Assembly: GCF_000242915.1 (NCBI RefSeq)
Contig: NZ_AFRZ01000001.1
Coordinates: 620,001 to 684,000, forward strand
Reading direction: 5' to 3'
DNA from: Sulfurimonas gotlandica GD1
Lineage (GTDB): Bacteria > Campylobacterota > Campylobacteria > Campylobacterales > Sulfurimonadaceae
Length of the DNA: 64,000 nucleotides
Positions 44,957 through 53,888 of the stretch are shown piece after piece. Position numbers and translations under genes: made by a program. Numbering within the stretch: position 1 is the stretch's first letter; every line of letters begins with the position of its first letter. Below the pieces are notes generated by a model. The model was not told where the DNA came from. It did not search any database and saw only the letters and a program-made list of their open reading frames with translations.

Positions 44957-44974
44957 ACTAAATAAATATTTAGT
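44957..44974. promoter_or_regulatory. Perfect inverted repeat between divergent genes
   Basis: ACTAAATA / TATTTAGT separated by AA, 13 bases upstream of the kinase ATG at 44944. The position would suit an operator for the kinase/regulator pair. It is all but AT-only, so chance is a real alternative. Confidence 0.3.
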
Positions 44975-45019
44975 ATGATATAAAGTTAATATAAAAGAAA
45001 CTAATAAGCTTAATTGATT

Positions 45020-45049
45020 TATAATATGGTAAGATAGTTATATAGGAGA
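45020..45049 (+). promoter_or_regulatory. Promoter -10 and ribosome binding site for the 45055 gene
   Basis: TATAAT at 45020-45025, then TAGGAGAA at 45042-45049, six bases before the ATG. No clear -35; the upstream sequence is AT-rich. Confidence 0.5.
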
Positions 45050-45054
45050 ATGTT

Positions 45055-45510
45055 ATGTTTGTATCATCATATAATACTTACGTCAGTACAAACAGCTCCG
45101 ATAGAACTGCAAACCAAAGAGTGGACAGAGCGAAGCCTTCTGATGGTTCTTTTGAATCTAAACTGCAACTGGACAGTGTTTTAGAGTCAAAAAACACTCA
45201 AAATCTACCAATTACTTACATCTCAAATTATAAAGCATTTAGTAATAAACAAAAAATGCAAGAAGAGTTTCAAAGTAAAGATACAGAAAAATACGCAAAA
45301 ATAAACTCTAAGAAAAATGCCAAAAACGCTTATGCGGACAATTCTACGATGTTTTCACTCTTTTTAGAGCCAAAAGCAACTCAGAGTCAAACACCTCAGG
45401 TTGATCAAAAATTACCTTCTGATCTTCAAAAAGCACAAGAACAAAATATGCGCCATATCATGGTAAATACTTATCTAGCAAATGACAAATACTACCAGAT
45501 AACAGCCTAG
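45055..45510 (+). CDS. Unrecognised 151-residue protein
   Basis: A hydrophilic protein rich in Ser, Lys, Gln and Asn with no signal peptide, membrane helix or recognised motif. It looks largely disordered. The N-terminus (MFVSSYNTYVSTNSSDRT) and C-terminus (MRHIMVNTYLANDKYYQITA) are the more structured ends. A strong ribosome site and a -10 element support expression. It shares its last four bases (CTAG) with the convergent phosphoesterase gene. Its composition recalls flagellar hook-length or secreted filament-associated proteins, but this is a weak impression. Confidence 0.65.
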   Translation: MFVSSYNTYVSTNSSDRTANQRVDRAKPSDGSFESKLQLDSVLESKNTQNLPITYISNYKAFSNKQKMQEEFQSKDTEKYAKINSKKNAKNAYADNSTMFSLFLEPKATQSQTPQVDQKLPSDLQKAQEQNMRHIMVNTYLANDKYYQITA

Positions 45511-46319
45511 TCTTCTTCTATCCAAGCCTCAGTTTTTAAAATTCTTCCATCACAAAAATATTTTAATTTAAAAGCATTAGAACACTTACCTTTACTAAAA
45601 TCCATTACAGCTAGCTGAAGTATTTTTTTACACTTCTTTGGTATATCAAAGTGTCCTTTCATCCCAGTAAGAAACTGCTTTAGAGGAACTTTAGAATCCA
45701 TTCCTATAACATTGTCTCTACATCCAGTCAGACCGATGTCACTAAGATATACGGTTCCCTCAGATATTTGAAAGTCATCAGTAGAGACGTGAGTGTGAGT
45801 ACCGATAATTCCGTTTACCTCACCTTTAAGCAACATCATCATACCTCGTTTTTCACTTGTAGCTTCTGCATGAAAATCTATAAATATATTTTCCACACCC
45901 TGCACTTTTAAATCTGCTACCGTCTCTTTTGCTTTTCTAAATGCATTATCGACCATAGGCATAGAGTAGTGTCCCATAAGATTTAAAACGCCTAGTTTTT
46001 CACCGGCAACTTCATAGACCTTGCATCCAGTTCCCTTTACTTCTTCTGGGTAGTTATGCGGGCGAAGTATTTCATGAGTATCAAAGAGTGCTACCACATC
46101 TTTTTTATCCCAGGTATGATTTCCACCTGTCATACAGTCTATGCCATAAGAGAGTAGCTCATTTGCATTTAGAACTGTTACCCCAAAACCATGCGACGCA
46201 TTTTCATAGTTAGCTATAACAAAATCAACTTTGTATTCATCTCTTATTTGTTTAAGATGAGTTTTTAGCATCTCTCTACCTGGTTTGCCTACAATATCGC
46301 CTATAAATACTACTCTCAT
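45507..46319 (-). CDS. YmdB-family metallophosphoesterase
   Basis: A 270-residue protein with the TIGR00282/YmdB pattern: VVFIGDIVGKPGREML, VIANYENASHGFG, CMTGGNHTWDKKDV, DFHAEATSEKRGM and GIIGTHTHVSTDD. In Bacillus YmdB hydrolyses 2',3'-cyclic nucleotides and acts as a signalling phosphodiesterase. Its role in this group is unknown. Its start overlaps the mfd stop by one base. Confidence 0.9.
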   Translation of the reverse strand: MRVVFIGDIVGKPGREMLKTHLKQIRDEYKVDFVIANYENASHGFGVTVLNANELLSYGIDCMTGGNHTWDKKDVVALFDTHEILRPHNYPEEVKGTGCKVYEVAGEKLGVLNLMGHYSMPMVDNAFRKAKETVADLKVQGVENIFIDFHAEATSEKRGMMMLLKGEVNGIIGTHTHVSTDDFQISEGTVYLSDIGLTGCRDNVIGMDSKVPLKQFLTGMKGHFDIPKKCKKILQLAVMDFSKGKCSNAFKLKYFCDGRILKTEAWIEED

Positions 46320-49309
46320 TAAAGTACCTTTGGTTTATTATTTCTAAGATAAAAAAGTACTGCTTTTATAATGTCATCATCATCTTTAGAGTCTGATTTT
46401 ATACTCTCTTTTGAGTCGTTTTGATACGTAATAGTAATATTTTGTCCATAGTTCATAATACTTCTTATCTTTTTCTCTAAACTAAGAAGCTTTATTACCA
46501 TTAGTTCAAAGAACTGTTTTGTTGGGTTGTCAAGCTCTCCAAATCTATCAATTATCTCTTCTTCTATCTCATAAATCTCTATAGGCTCTTCACACTGGGA
46601 GAGTCTTCTATAGATATCCAGACGAAGTCTGTCTTCTTTAACAACCTCATCAGATATGAAAGCAGAAATAGTAAGTTTTATATCTACTTTAGCTCTCTCG
46701 CTCTCCATAGTATTACTAAGTAGTTTAATAGCGTCTTCGAGCATTCTAAGGTATAGAGAGTAACCTATATTTTTTATATGTCCGCTCTGTGCATCTCCGA
46801 CTAGATTTCCACCACCGCGTATTTCTAAATCATGGTAAGCTAGAACTGAACCGCTTCCTAAAAATGAGTTAGACTCTAAAGCTAAAAGACGCTTTTTTGC
46901 CTCATCGGTAAGGTTCTCTTTGTCTTTAACTATGAAGTAAGCAAAACCTTCTGTATGACCACGTCCTACACGACCACGAAGCTGATGCAAATCTGCTATA
47001 CCGAATCTGTCTGCACCATCTACTATCATCGTATTTACATTTGGCATATGTATACCTGACTCAATAATTGAAGTCGCTATCATCAGATCATACTCTCTAG
47101 CTTCAAACTTTAACAACTCTTTTTCAGTCTCAACTGCTGAGATTTTTGAGTGAAGCATTACAACACGAAGGTCTGGAAGTATCGCTTTTAACTCACCTAG
47201 TTTTATTGGCATATGATCAATTGAGTTATGCACATAAAAAACTTGCCCGCCGCGACGAAGTTCCCTTAAAATAACTTCTTTGATAAGTTTTTCACTATAC
47301 TCTTTTACAAACGTTCTAACACCCTGTCTCTCACTAGGTGGAGTTAGAAGTTGGCTCATTGTCTTTATAGAGCTCAATGCTTGGTTAAGAGAACGAGGAA
47401 TTGGTGTAGCACTCATTGAGAGCAGATGCACATTATGGTAAAGCTCTTTGATCTGCTCTTTTTGCTTCACTCCAAACTTATGCTCTTCATCTATGATAAC
47501 AACACCTAAGTTTTTAAATGACAAACCAAACAAAGAATGAGTACCGACTACAGCATCTATCTCTCCAGATGCTAAGCCTTTAATGATGTTGGTTCTATCT
47601 TTAGAACTTACAAACCTGTCTAGTTTCGCGTATCTGATTCCCATACCTTCAAAACGCTCTGTAAGTGAACGGTAGTGTTGAGCTGATAGAAGAGTAGTTG
47701 GAACGATCAAAGCTGATTGAAAACCTGATTTGTATGCTGCAAAGATAGTGTTCATGGCAACTTCAGTTTTTCCAAAACCAACATCACCACTAAGCAGTCT
47801 GTCCATAATGTGACCTGATTGCATCTGAGTAATTATCTCATCTACTGATTGTGTTTGATCATCGGTGTAATCAAAGCCAGATTCTTTTTGGAATTCTTGA
47901 AGTTCTTTTTTAGCAATAGTAATTTTTGGCGCTTTTATAAGTTCACGAGCTGCAGCAGTATTTACAATCTGACCTGCTATCTCCATAAGGCGTTTTTTAA
48001 CCTTTTCTTTTAACTTACCAAAGCTTCCCTTACCAAGACGGTCTAGCATCGGAGTAGAACCTCCAGATGCTATGTACCTATCTATAAAGTCTAGGTTTTC
48101 AACAGGTAAAAGGATTTTATCATCACCAACATACTTGATAACTATAAAATCTTTTATTCCACCAAGTATCTCTGTCTGCTCAATCTTCTCAAATATACCT
48201 ACACCATAATCCTCATGAACAACATAGTCACCTGCTTTTAAATCATCAAGCATAATAGAACTTTTTCTTCTTCGTCTCTTCTTATCTGGCTTGTTTAAAG
48301 AGATGATTAACTCATCTTTAGTGATTATATTTAAAATATATGGAGCGTAAACTTCGTTTATATTTGTAAGATTAAAAAGCCCAACCTGCTTCATCAGTGC
48401 TTCATTTGCAGCAATAATGGTTACTTTTTTATCTTTATGAACTTTTAAAAGAGCATGCAAGTCTGAGACTATCAACTCCCTAAAATCATCAGAACTTGGC
48501 ATTATGTCTAAGTTAAAATTTTCTCTTGAGAGTTGAGGGTTATTTAGAGCATAAGCATCTACAAGCAGAGTATCTAAAGATCTTGCAAGCTTTGTTTTTT
48601 TACCTTCTAAAAAGTTTGAAGCCTTCTCTTCAAGATACCAAAATCCAAGAGATGCTACATCCTTAACTAAAGAGTTAAACTCACTATTGCTTGTTTTTTC
48701 ACTAAGTTTATTAAAACTCTCTTCATCTAAAGAGTAAAATGCTGGAGTAATGTCAAACTTATCCAACTCCTCTTTTTGTGTTCGTTGAGATTCTAGTTCA
48801 AAATATTTTATCTGCTCAATTTCATTATCAAACAAAGAGACACGAATAGGCATCTTAGATGCAGGAGCATAGATATCTATAATATCTCCACGAAAAGATA
48901 TCTCACCTTCAACCTGAACCATATCCACAAAGTTATATCCCCAAAATAACATCTCTTCTTTAAAAGCATTTAAATCAATATTTGAACCAAATTCAATTGT
49001 TTTTGATTCCAATAGAGAAGCTTGGGGCAGATGAAAAAGTAGTGTTTTTAAAGGAGATATAACAAGAGGCTTCTTTTTTTGTGCGTAATATGATTTAAGT
49101 GCCCAAAATAGCTGATGCAACTCTTCTGTATAAACACGCAAATCATCTCCAAAACTTGCTCTAAAGTCTGGGAATACAACTACTTCTTTGTTAAAAAACT
49201 TTGCAACACTCTCTAGCTCTGTAGCTTCTTTTGAGTCTTCACATATCAGGATTTCCAAATCTTGATTTGGCTCGGTTTTAAAATATTGAAATAGTGCACT
49301 TTGTGACAT
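46319..49309 (-). CDS. mfd: Transcription-repair coupling factor Mfd
   Basis: DNA translocase that removes stalled RNA polymerase and recruits UvrA. Parts in order: UvrB-like N-terminal region (about 1-300); RNA polymerase interaction domain (AGDYVVHEDYGVGIFEKIE); helicase motifs (GDVGFGKTEVAMN, VVGTHSLFG, IIDEEHKFG, LSMSATPIPRSL, IIESGIHMPN, QLRGRVGR); C-terminal TRCF domain (LRLDIYRRLSQCEE). The 996 residues are about 150 fewer than in E. coli, as usual for this phylum. First position of the mfd-ccmA-csd1 neighbourhood known from Helicobacter. Confidence 0.96.
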   Translation of the reverse strand: MSQSALFQYFKTEPNQDLEILICEDSKEATELESVAKFFNKEVVVFPDFRASFGDDLRVYTEELHQLFWALKSYYAQKKKPLVISPLKTLLFHLPQASLLESKTIEFGSNIDLNAFKEEMLFWGYNFVDMVQVEGEISFRGDIIDIYAPASKMPIRVSLFDNEIEQIKYFELESQRTQKEELDKFDITPAFYSLDEESFNKLSEKTSNSEFNSLVKDVASLGFWYLEEKASNFLEGKKTKLARSLDTLLVDAYALNNPQLSRENFNLDIMPSSDDFRELIVSDLHALLKVHKDKKVTIIAANEALMKQVGLFNLTNINEVYAPYILNIITKDELIISLNKPDKKRRRRKSSIMLDDLKAGDYVVHEDYGVGIFEKIEQTEILGGIKDFIVIKYVGDDKILLPVENLDFIDRYIASGGSTPMLDRLGKGSFGKLKEKVKKRLMEIAGQIVNTAAARELIKAPKITIAKKELQEFQKESGFDYTDDQTQSVDEIITQMQSGHIMDRLLSGDVGFGKTEVAMNTIFAAYKSGFQSALIVPTTLLSAQHYRSLTERFEGMGIRYAKLDRFVSSKDRTNIIKGLASGEIDAVVGTHSLFGLSFKNLGVVIIDEEHKFGVKQKEQIKELYHNVHLLSMSATPIPRSLNQALSSIKTMSQLLTPPSERQGVRTFVKEYSEKLIKEVILRELRRGGQVFYVHNSIDHMPIKLGELKAILPDLRVVMLHSKISAVETEKELLKFEAREYDLMIATSIIESGIHMPNVNTMIVDGADRFGIADLHQLRGRVGRGHTEGFAYFIVKDKENLTDEAKKRLLALESNSFLGSGSVLAYHDLEIRGGGNLVGDAQSGHIKNIGYSLYLRMLEDAIKLLSNTMESERAKVDIKLTISAFISDEVVKEDRLRLDIYRRLSQCEEPIEIYEIEEEIIDRFGELDNPTKQFFELMVIKLLSLEKKIRSIMNYGQNITITYQNDSKESIKSDSKDDDDIIKAVLFYLRNNKPKVL

Positions 49310-49366
49310 TGTTTTCCTAATGAAGTTGTATTATTGGAATTTTATCTAAGAGAGGCTAAAAAGGAT

Positions 49367-49399
49367 TATAAAGTAAAAGAGAGAATCTTTTACTTTATA
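49367..49399. terminator. Hairpin between ccmA and mfd
   Basis: Perfect 14-base stem TATAAAGTAAAAGA / TCTTTTACTTTATA with the loop GAGAA. It includes the ccmA stop codon and lies about 60 bases before mfd. The stem is AT-rich, and the T run after it on the minus strand is short (CCTTTTT), so it may slow or partly end transcription, or stabilise the 3' end. Confidence 0.5.
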
Positions 49400-49802
49400 C
49401 TTTTTTTATCTGCAGTGTTTCAGGAGTTGGAACAGGTGATACATCTTTTACAACACTATTACCTTCAAAAATACCTTTAGCTTCAATAACAAGCTCACTA
49501 GATTCTATTGTTCCACTTACACGCCCAGCTGCTTTTATCTCAACTCTTTGAGCATTTATAGTACCTTCTATATAGCCTTGTACTACAAGTCTTTGAGTAG
49601 TGACATCACCTTTAATGTGTCCATTTTTACCAATGTTCACCTCTTTTTTAGAGTTTATTACACCTTCAAATTCACCGTCTACATATAAATTACATGAGAG
49701 ATTCATTTCACCTTTGATCGTAGAGCCAGTTGTGATGATGGTAGTGTTTGTGTCGGGTTTGGTACCTTGATGTGTGCTGTCGCCGTTATTAAAGATTGCC
49801 AT
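49395..49802 (-). CDS. ccmA: Bactofilin (cell-shape cytoskeletal protein, CcmA type)
   Basis: A 135-residue bactofilin (PF04519): a short tail, then a right-handed beta-helix of about ten rungs (GSTIKGEMNLSCNLYVDGEFEGVI and so on) and a Pro-rich end. Bactofilins polymerise and position peptidoglycan hydrolases. The Helicobacter homologue, encoded at the same place, is needed for helical shape. The first 100 bases overlap the end of the M23 peptidase gene in another frame. The ribosome site AAGGAAAA, about nine bases before the ATG, lies inside that gene. Confidence 0.9.
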   Translation of the reverse strand: MAIFNNGDSTHQGTKPDTNTTIITTGSTIKGEMNLSCNLYVDGEFEGVINSKKEVNIGKNGHIKGDVTTQRLVVQGYIEGTINAQRVEIKAAGRVSGTIESSELVIEAKGIFEGNSVVKDVSPVPTPETLQIKKV

Positions 49803-50659
49803 GGTATTTGTTTTTCCTTTTCAAATATGTCTTTGTAGTTTTGTACATTCCATTTTACAAAATAAAAGGGATTTACTGCACGTTGAATAAATCTAAGTTC
49901 GTAGTGTAGATGCGGTCCGCTACTCATACCTGAGTTGCCTGTATAAGCAATTAAAGCACCCTTCTTTACAAACTTACCCGATTTTATCACAATACTGTTT
50001 AAATGACCAAAATATGATCTAAATCCGTAGTTATGTTGAAGTATTACAAGTTTACCGAATCCACTGCTTTTATGAATGCCTGCATATTCAACGATTCCAT
50101 CTGCTGTAGCATAAACAGGTGTTTTCATTGGTGCTTTCATATCAAGTCCGCGATGGAACTCTTTTCTATCTAAAGTTGGATGTATTCTGTAACCAAAATT
50201 ACTTGTAACTCCTTTATACTCAATAGGAGATCCACTTGGAATAAATTGTAACAGTGTTGCCATATGTTCGGAATTTACTTTTGTTATACTAACTCTATCT
50301 TGCAAAGACATATCCTCTACAGGGGATATACCAATTAATGTTTCTATTTCTGAGAGGGAATCAGAGACTTCATTAAGTTCTTTCTTCTTAGCCATTAGAG
50401 CCATCTGTGTGTCTCTCATACTTTGGTCAAGTTCGGCATTTTTTTTCTTTATGGAGTCATATGCAATCTGTGTGTTTTCACGTTTAATCTCTATCTGATC
50501 AACTGAATAGTTAAGATACAAGATAGTTCCTACTGCTATTAAAGTAACAAAACCTAAAAATAGTGCTGCATACCAAATCCCTTTTTTAACGATTTGGTGA
50601 AGATTAAACTGCCTTACTCCATGATCATCATTGATGGTAATGGTAAAATGATCATTCAT
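49703..50659 (-). CDS. csd1: M23 peptidoglycan endopeptidase (Csd1-like)
   Basis: A membrane-anchored periplasmic hydrolase of 318 residues. A short cytoplasmic N-terminus is followed by a membrane helix at about 28-50 (GIWYAALFLGFVTLIAVGTI), a coiled coil (about 55-110), and a LytM/M23 domain with zinc ligands in HRGLDMKAP and GPHLHYELRF. In Helicobacter Csd1 cuts peptidoglycan cross-links together with CcmA to create cell curvature. Its C-terminus (about 33 residues) overlaps bactofilin in a different frame. Only one M23 gene is present, where Helicobacter has csd1 and csd2. Confidence 0.85.
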   Translation of the reverse strand: MNDHFTITINDDHGVRQFNLHQIVKKGIWYAALFLGFVTLIAVGTILYLNYSVDQIEIKRENTQIAYDSIKKKNAELDQSMRDTQMALMAKKKELNEVSDSLSEIETLIGISPVEDMSLQDRVSITKVNSEHMATLLQFIPSGSPIEYKGVTSNFGYRIHPTLDRKEFHRGLDMKAPMKTPVYATADGIVEYAGIHKSSGFGKLVILQHNYGFRSYFGHLNSIVIKSGKFVKKGALIAYTGNSGMSSGPHLHYELRFIQRAVNPFYFVKWNVQNYKDIFEKEKQIPWQSLITATAHIKVPNPTQTLPSSQLALRSKVK

Positions 50660-50662
50660 ATT

Positions 50663-51817
50663 TTAAACATCCACCCTATTTTGCCTTTTTATAAAAGCTT
50701 CCACAACACTAAAAGATCCAAAGACAAGATACTTAATGTTTGGAGTAACACTTTTAAACGTGCTACATTTTATCGCTAAATCATTTAAAGTTCTTTTAAG
50801 CCGACTATTTGATTCTGCTCTTTCATCATTTATTGCAATAATTTCTACACGTTTTACGATTGGTTTTAATATTTCAAGGATCTTTTTATAATCCTTATCT
50901 TTGTAAGTATTATAGACTAAAACATATTTATTAGGCATAAGAGAATCTCTTATAGCTTCGGCAGCAAGGGGATTGTGGCCAACATCAACAATCACATTTT
51001 CACTTATGTGAGTTAGCCTTCCAAAAAGTCTTGCATCTGTGAAATTATCATCACAGTACTCTATATTTAAAAATTTTAAAGCAGATATACTAAGTGAAAG
51101 ATTTTGTACTAAATACTCTTCAAGTTTTAGTTTTTTTGTGATACTTTCTATCTTTTTTTTATCACTTTCGTCTAGCATTTGTGAATATCTCTTTATATCT
51201 AAGGACTTTTCTTTAGATAACTTCTCTGCTACACTATAAACTTCACTTTCTTTTTGAATCGCTAAAATAGCATTTTTTTGAATCGCGTTGAGTTTTGTTG
51301 TTGCAATTGATTCTATCGAGTTACCCAAAAAAGCTTCATGATCAAATGCAATTGGAGTAACAAGAGTAAGTACCTTATCAAAGACTGCAGTAGCATCATG
51401 CTCTCCGCCTAAACCTGCTTCCATAACTACATACTCACACTCTTTATAAACCAACAGGGATAATAGTGTTGTATATTCAAAATAACTAAGAGCATTAGAA
51501 TCATCTTGAGATAAAATATCTTGCAGTTCTTTATGAGCTTCTTCTAAACTATTATCATCAATATTTTGTCCATTCTTCCAGACTCTCTCATTAAATTTTA
51601 AAATATGAGGAGATGTATAGTGCCCTGTATCAAACCCTAACGAGTGCAAAGCCGAAGCCAAAAAGCGACCTGTTGTTCCTTTTCCATTTGTACCAATAAG
51701 ATGAATGATTTTTGGATTAGGAAGATGAGATTTTATTTTATCGTATATGCGTGGCATCCTAGAATAGTCAATCTCATTGTAATAGAGTGGTTTAGCTGAT
51801 AAAAAATCTTGCAACAC
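50663..51817 (-). CDS. folC: Folylpolyglutamate/dihydrofolate synthase
   Basis: Mur-ligase-like enzyme that adds glutamate to folates. The P-loop is HLIGTNGKGTTGRFL, and further motifs are TGHYTSPHI, EAGLGGEHDATAVF, TPIAFDHEAFLG and VIVDVGHNPLA. The 384 residues are slightly short but normal for the phylum. The start is TTG 51817, with no ATG available before the conserved N-terminus. It follows the diguanylate cyclase gene by two bases. Confidence 0.92.
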   Translation of the reverse strand: MLQDFLSAKPLYYNEIDYSRMPRIYDKIKSHLPNPKIIHLIGTNGKGTTGRFLASALHSLGFDTGHYTSPHILKFNERVWKNGQNIDDNSLEEAHKELQDILSQDDSNALSYFEYTTLLSLLVYKECEYVVMEAGLGGEHDATAVFDKVLTLVTPIAFDHEAFLGNSIESIATTKLNAIQKNAILAIQKESEVYSVAEKLSKEKSLDIKRYSQMLDESDKKKIESITKKLKLEEYLVQNLSLSISALKFLNIEYCDDNFTDARLFGRLTHISENVIVDVGHNPLAAEAIRDSLMPNKYVLVYNTYKDKDYKKILEILKPIVKRVEIIAINDERAESNSRLKRTLNDLAIKCSTFKSVTPNIKYLVFGSFSVVEAFIKRQNRVDV

Positions 51818-51819
51818 AG

Positions 51820-53370
51820 CTATTTCTTGTATGCCACTTGGTTACGACCATCTTTTTTAGCTTTATACAAATACTCATCAGCAGAGTTTATAACATTAGA
51901 TAGAGAAGTGTGTTTTTTTCTCTCACTTATACCACAGCTTACGGTTACTTCTATTCTCTCCCCTTTGTACATAAAGCGGGCCTTTTCAACATGCTTTCTT
52001 ACCTTCTCCGCAAATATAGCGCCACCTTCAGTATCTGTTTCACTTAAAAGCGCCATAAATTCTTCACCGCCAAATCTTCCGACTACGTCAACACTTCTTG
52101 CTTCTTTTTTTAGTATTTTTGCAAAAGCACCAAGAACAGCATCTCCAGCTTCATGGCCAAAGTTATCATTAACAGATTTGAAGTGGTCAAGATCAAACAT
52201 CACAACACTAAAGTTATGCCCATATCTCTCAAACTCAGCCTCTTTTACACCCATGAAGTCATCTAATGCACGTCTATTATAAAGTTTAGTTAAGAAGTCC
52301 TCTTTTGACGCATTTTTAGCATCTTCTAGCTCACGTTCTAGTTTACGAACTTTTTTACTTAGTGCTGTTACCTCAGTACTATGATTTTTTAAATCTCTAC
52401 TAAGTAGTTGAGTGTTTTCTTCTAGTGCTGTTGCAATAATGAAAAGTTTTTTATGCGCTAAAGCAAAGTTGCTAATTGTATGTTCATTATATGACTCAAG
52501 CTCTATTTTTATTTGTTGAATTTCTACAGTTGAATCATCAGAACGTTCTATCATCTCAATAAGTCTTAAAGATAATTTATCAAGAACTCCATCAAGAGAC
52601 TCAACCATCTCTTTTACACTCTCTTTATCAAGTGCAATTCTCAGTAAAATAACAGCTCTTATCTCACTCTCTATACTTACACTATCCAAAAGAGAAGGAT
52701 TTGATTTTATCTTATCGCTCAAATTTGCTATTTTTTCATTCACGCTAGAAGCGATAGATGGAACAAAAGATGAGACTAAAAGAGTGGCAATTCTTCTAAG
52801 TTCTTCTTCTCCAGTTATCGATTTTGATTTACCAATAGAAGTATTTAAACTCTCTACAGTCTTTCTTAAATTATTACTGTCCACACTTCCTAGAGAGCCT
52901 AATTTATTTAAAAATGTATCATCATATGTTGTTATAAAGTTAATCCAATATTGTCTAAATTGTTCTAAATCTGTTGTATTTGGATTTGAGCTTAGTAGTT
53001 TTATACTTTGCTTTGCAAGCTCTGTGGCTTCGGCATTATGCAGAACTTCTACAACTTGTAAAATTCTTTTTGTGAAAGCGCTCTGCGCTTCTAAAAGTTC
53101 TGAACATATAGTAGGTTTTGTTCTATTGAGTTTTGAGATTAAAAAACGGGATAACTCACCAATAGTTTTGATTCTATACTGAGCTAATTCTTTTTGAAAA
53201 TCTTTGTTAAGAGTTTTTGTGAATTTATCTACATGGTTACAATCTTCTGACTGCATACCTGCTTTTTGTGCTTCTTTACAAAAGGCCTCAGCATAAAAAT
53301 CTGGCGTTAAAAGTTTACCTTCTAGTTCAAGTCTTTTTACAGCTTTTTTAATAATACTTTGTATTGTCAA
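51820..53370 (-). CDS. Diguanylate cyclase (GGDEF)
   Basis: A soluble 516-residue protein. About 340 helical residues of unknown family, including a coiled coil at about 305-350, precede a GGDEF domain with KNASKEDFLTKLYNRRAL, FDLDHFKSVNDNFGHEAGD, the active motif GGEEF and an RxxD inhibitory site (RSVD) five residues before it. It should make cyclic di-GMP with product feedback. The start is TTG 53370, with AAGGAG upstream. It sits between lptE and folC, where Helicobacter has no such gene as far as I recall. Confidence 0.9.
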   Translation of the reverse strand: MTIQSIIKKAVKRLELEGKLLTPDFYAEAFCKEAQKAGMQSEDCNHVDKFTKTLNKDFQKELAQYRIKTIGELSRFLISKLNRTKPTICSELLEAQSAFTKRILQVVEVLHNAEATELAKQSIKLLSSNPNTTDLEQFRQYWINFITTYDDTFLNKLGSLGSVDSNNLRKTVESLNTSIGKSKSITGEEELRRIATLLVSSFVPSIASSVNEKIANLSDKIKSNPSLLDSVSIESEIRAVILLRIALDKESVKEMVESLDGVLDKLSLRLIEMIERSDDSTVEIQQIKIELESYNEHTISNFALAHKKLFIIATALEENTQLLSRDLKNHSTEVTALSKKVRKLERELEDAKNASKEDFLTKLYNRRALDDFMGVKEAEFERYGHNFSVVMFDLDHFKSVNDNFGHEAGDAVLGAFAKILKKEARSVDVVGRFGGEEFMALLSETDTEGGAIFAEKVRKHVEKARFMYKGERIEVTVSCGISERKKHTSLSNVINSADEYLYKAKKDGRNQVAYKK

Positions 53371-53373
53371 AAC

Positions 53374-53886
53374 TTACTCCTTCTTTTTTTTAGCCCTTGC
53401 GCCCTCAGCAGAAACTTTTGCAACAAACGACCTAATCGCCTTTGCCGCACTAAAGCGTATAGCATCAAATCTCTCTTGATCAGTTACAACAGCATTTGGT
53501 GCTACTGTAAAGTCATATGTTCCTGTAACTGAGTAACCCTTAGAAACACCGCTGTGATGTCTAATTATACTCAAACTTACACTCATTCTATAGCCAATTA
53601 CAAAACCATCATTATCATAGACAATAGGTGTATAAGACGGATTTGCTATACTCAAATCCAGATGAGTATCAGAACTGGCTCTATCACGCAGAGATGCGTG
53701 AAAAACTTCTATAATAGCTTCATCAACTGCATCTTTAATAATTACCGTATTTTCAGGGTCTTGTGCTGAGATAATTATGCTTGTACTAATTTTATCACCC
53801 ATCACTTCTCTAGAGAACTTTGAACTTGGTTTATACCCACAAGATGCAAAACCTAAAACAATAAGAAGTGATAATATTAGTTTCAA
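53374..53886 (-). CDS. lptE: LPS-assembly lipoprotein LptE-like
   Basis: A 170-residue lipoprotein (signal ending LGFASCGYKPSS) whose CGYxP beginning and size fit LptE, the plug of the LptD LPS translocon. Sheet segments are TSIIISAQDPENTVIIKDA and YRMSVSLSIIRHHSG, with a final helix RFDAIRFSAAKAIRSFVAKV. The start is TTG 53886, directly after the leuS stop. The gene between leuS and folC is conserved in this phylum. Confidence is moderate because LptE sequences diverge strongly. Confidence 0.78.
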   Translation of the reverse strand: MKLILSLLIVLGFASCGYKPSSKFSREVMGDKISTSIIISAQDPENTVIIKDAVDEAIIEVFHASLRDRASSDTHLDLSIANPSYTPIVYDNDGFVIGYRMSVSLSIIRHHSGVSKGYSVTGTYDFTVAPNAVVTDQERFDAIRFSAAKAIRSFVAKVSAEGARAKKKKE

Positions 53887-53888
53887 GA

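Noticed and set aside
44981-45007. Sigma-28-like -35 (TAAAGTTA) upstream of the 45055 gene
   Set aside because: The paired -10 reads ACTAATAA and lacks the CGAT core; the TATAAT at 45020 is a better promoter.
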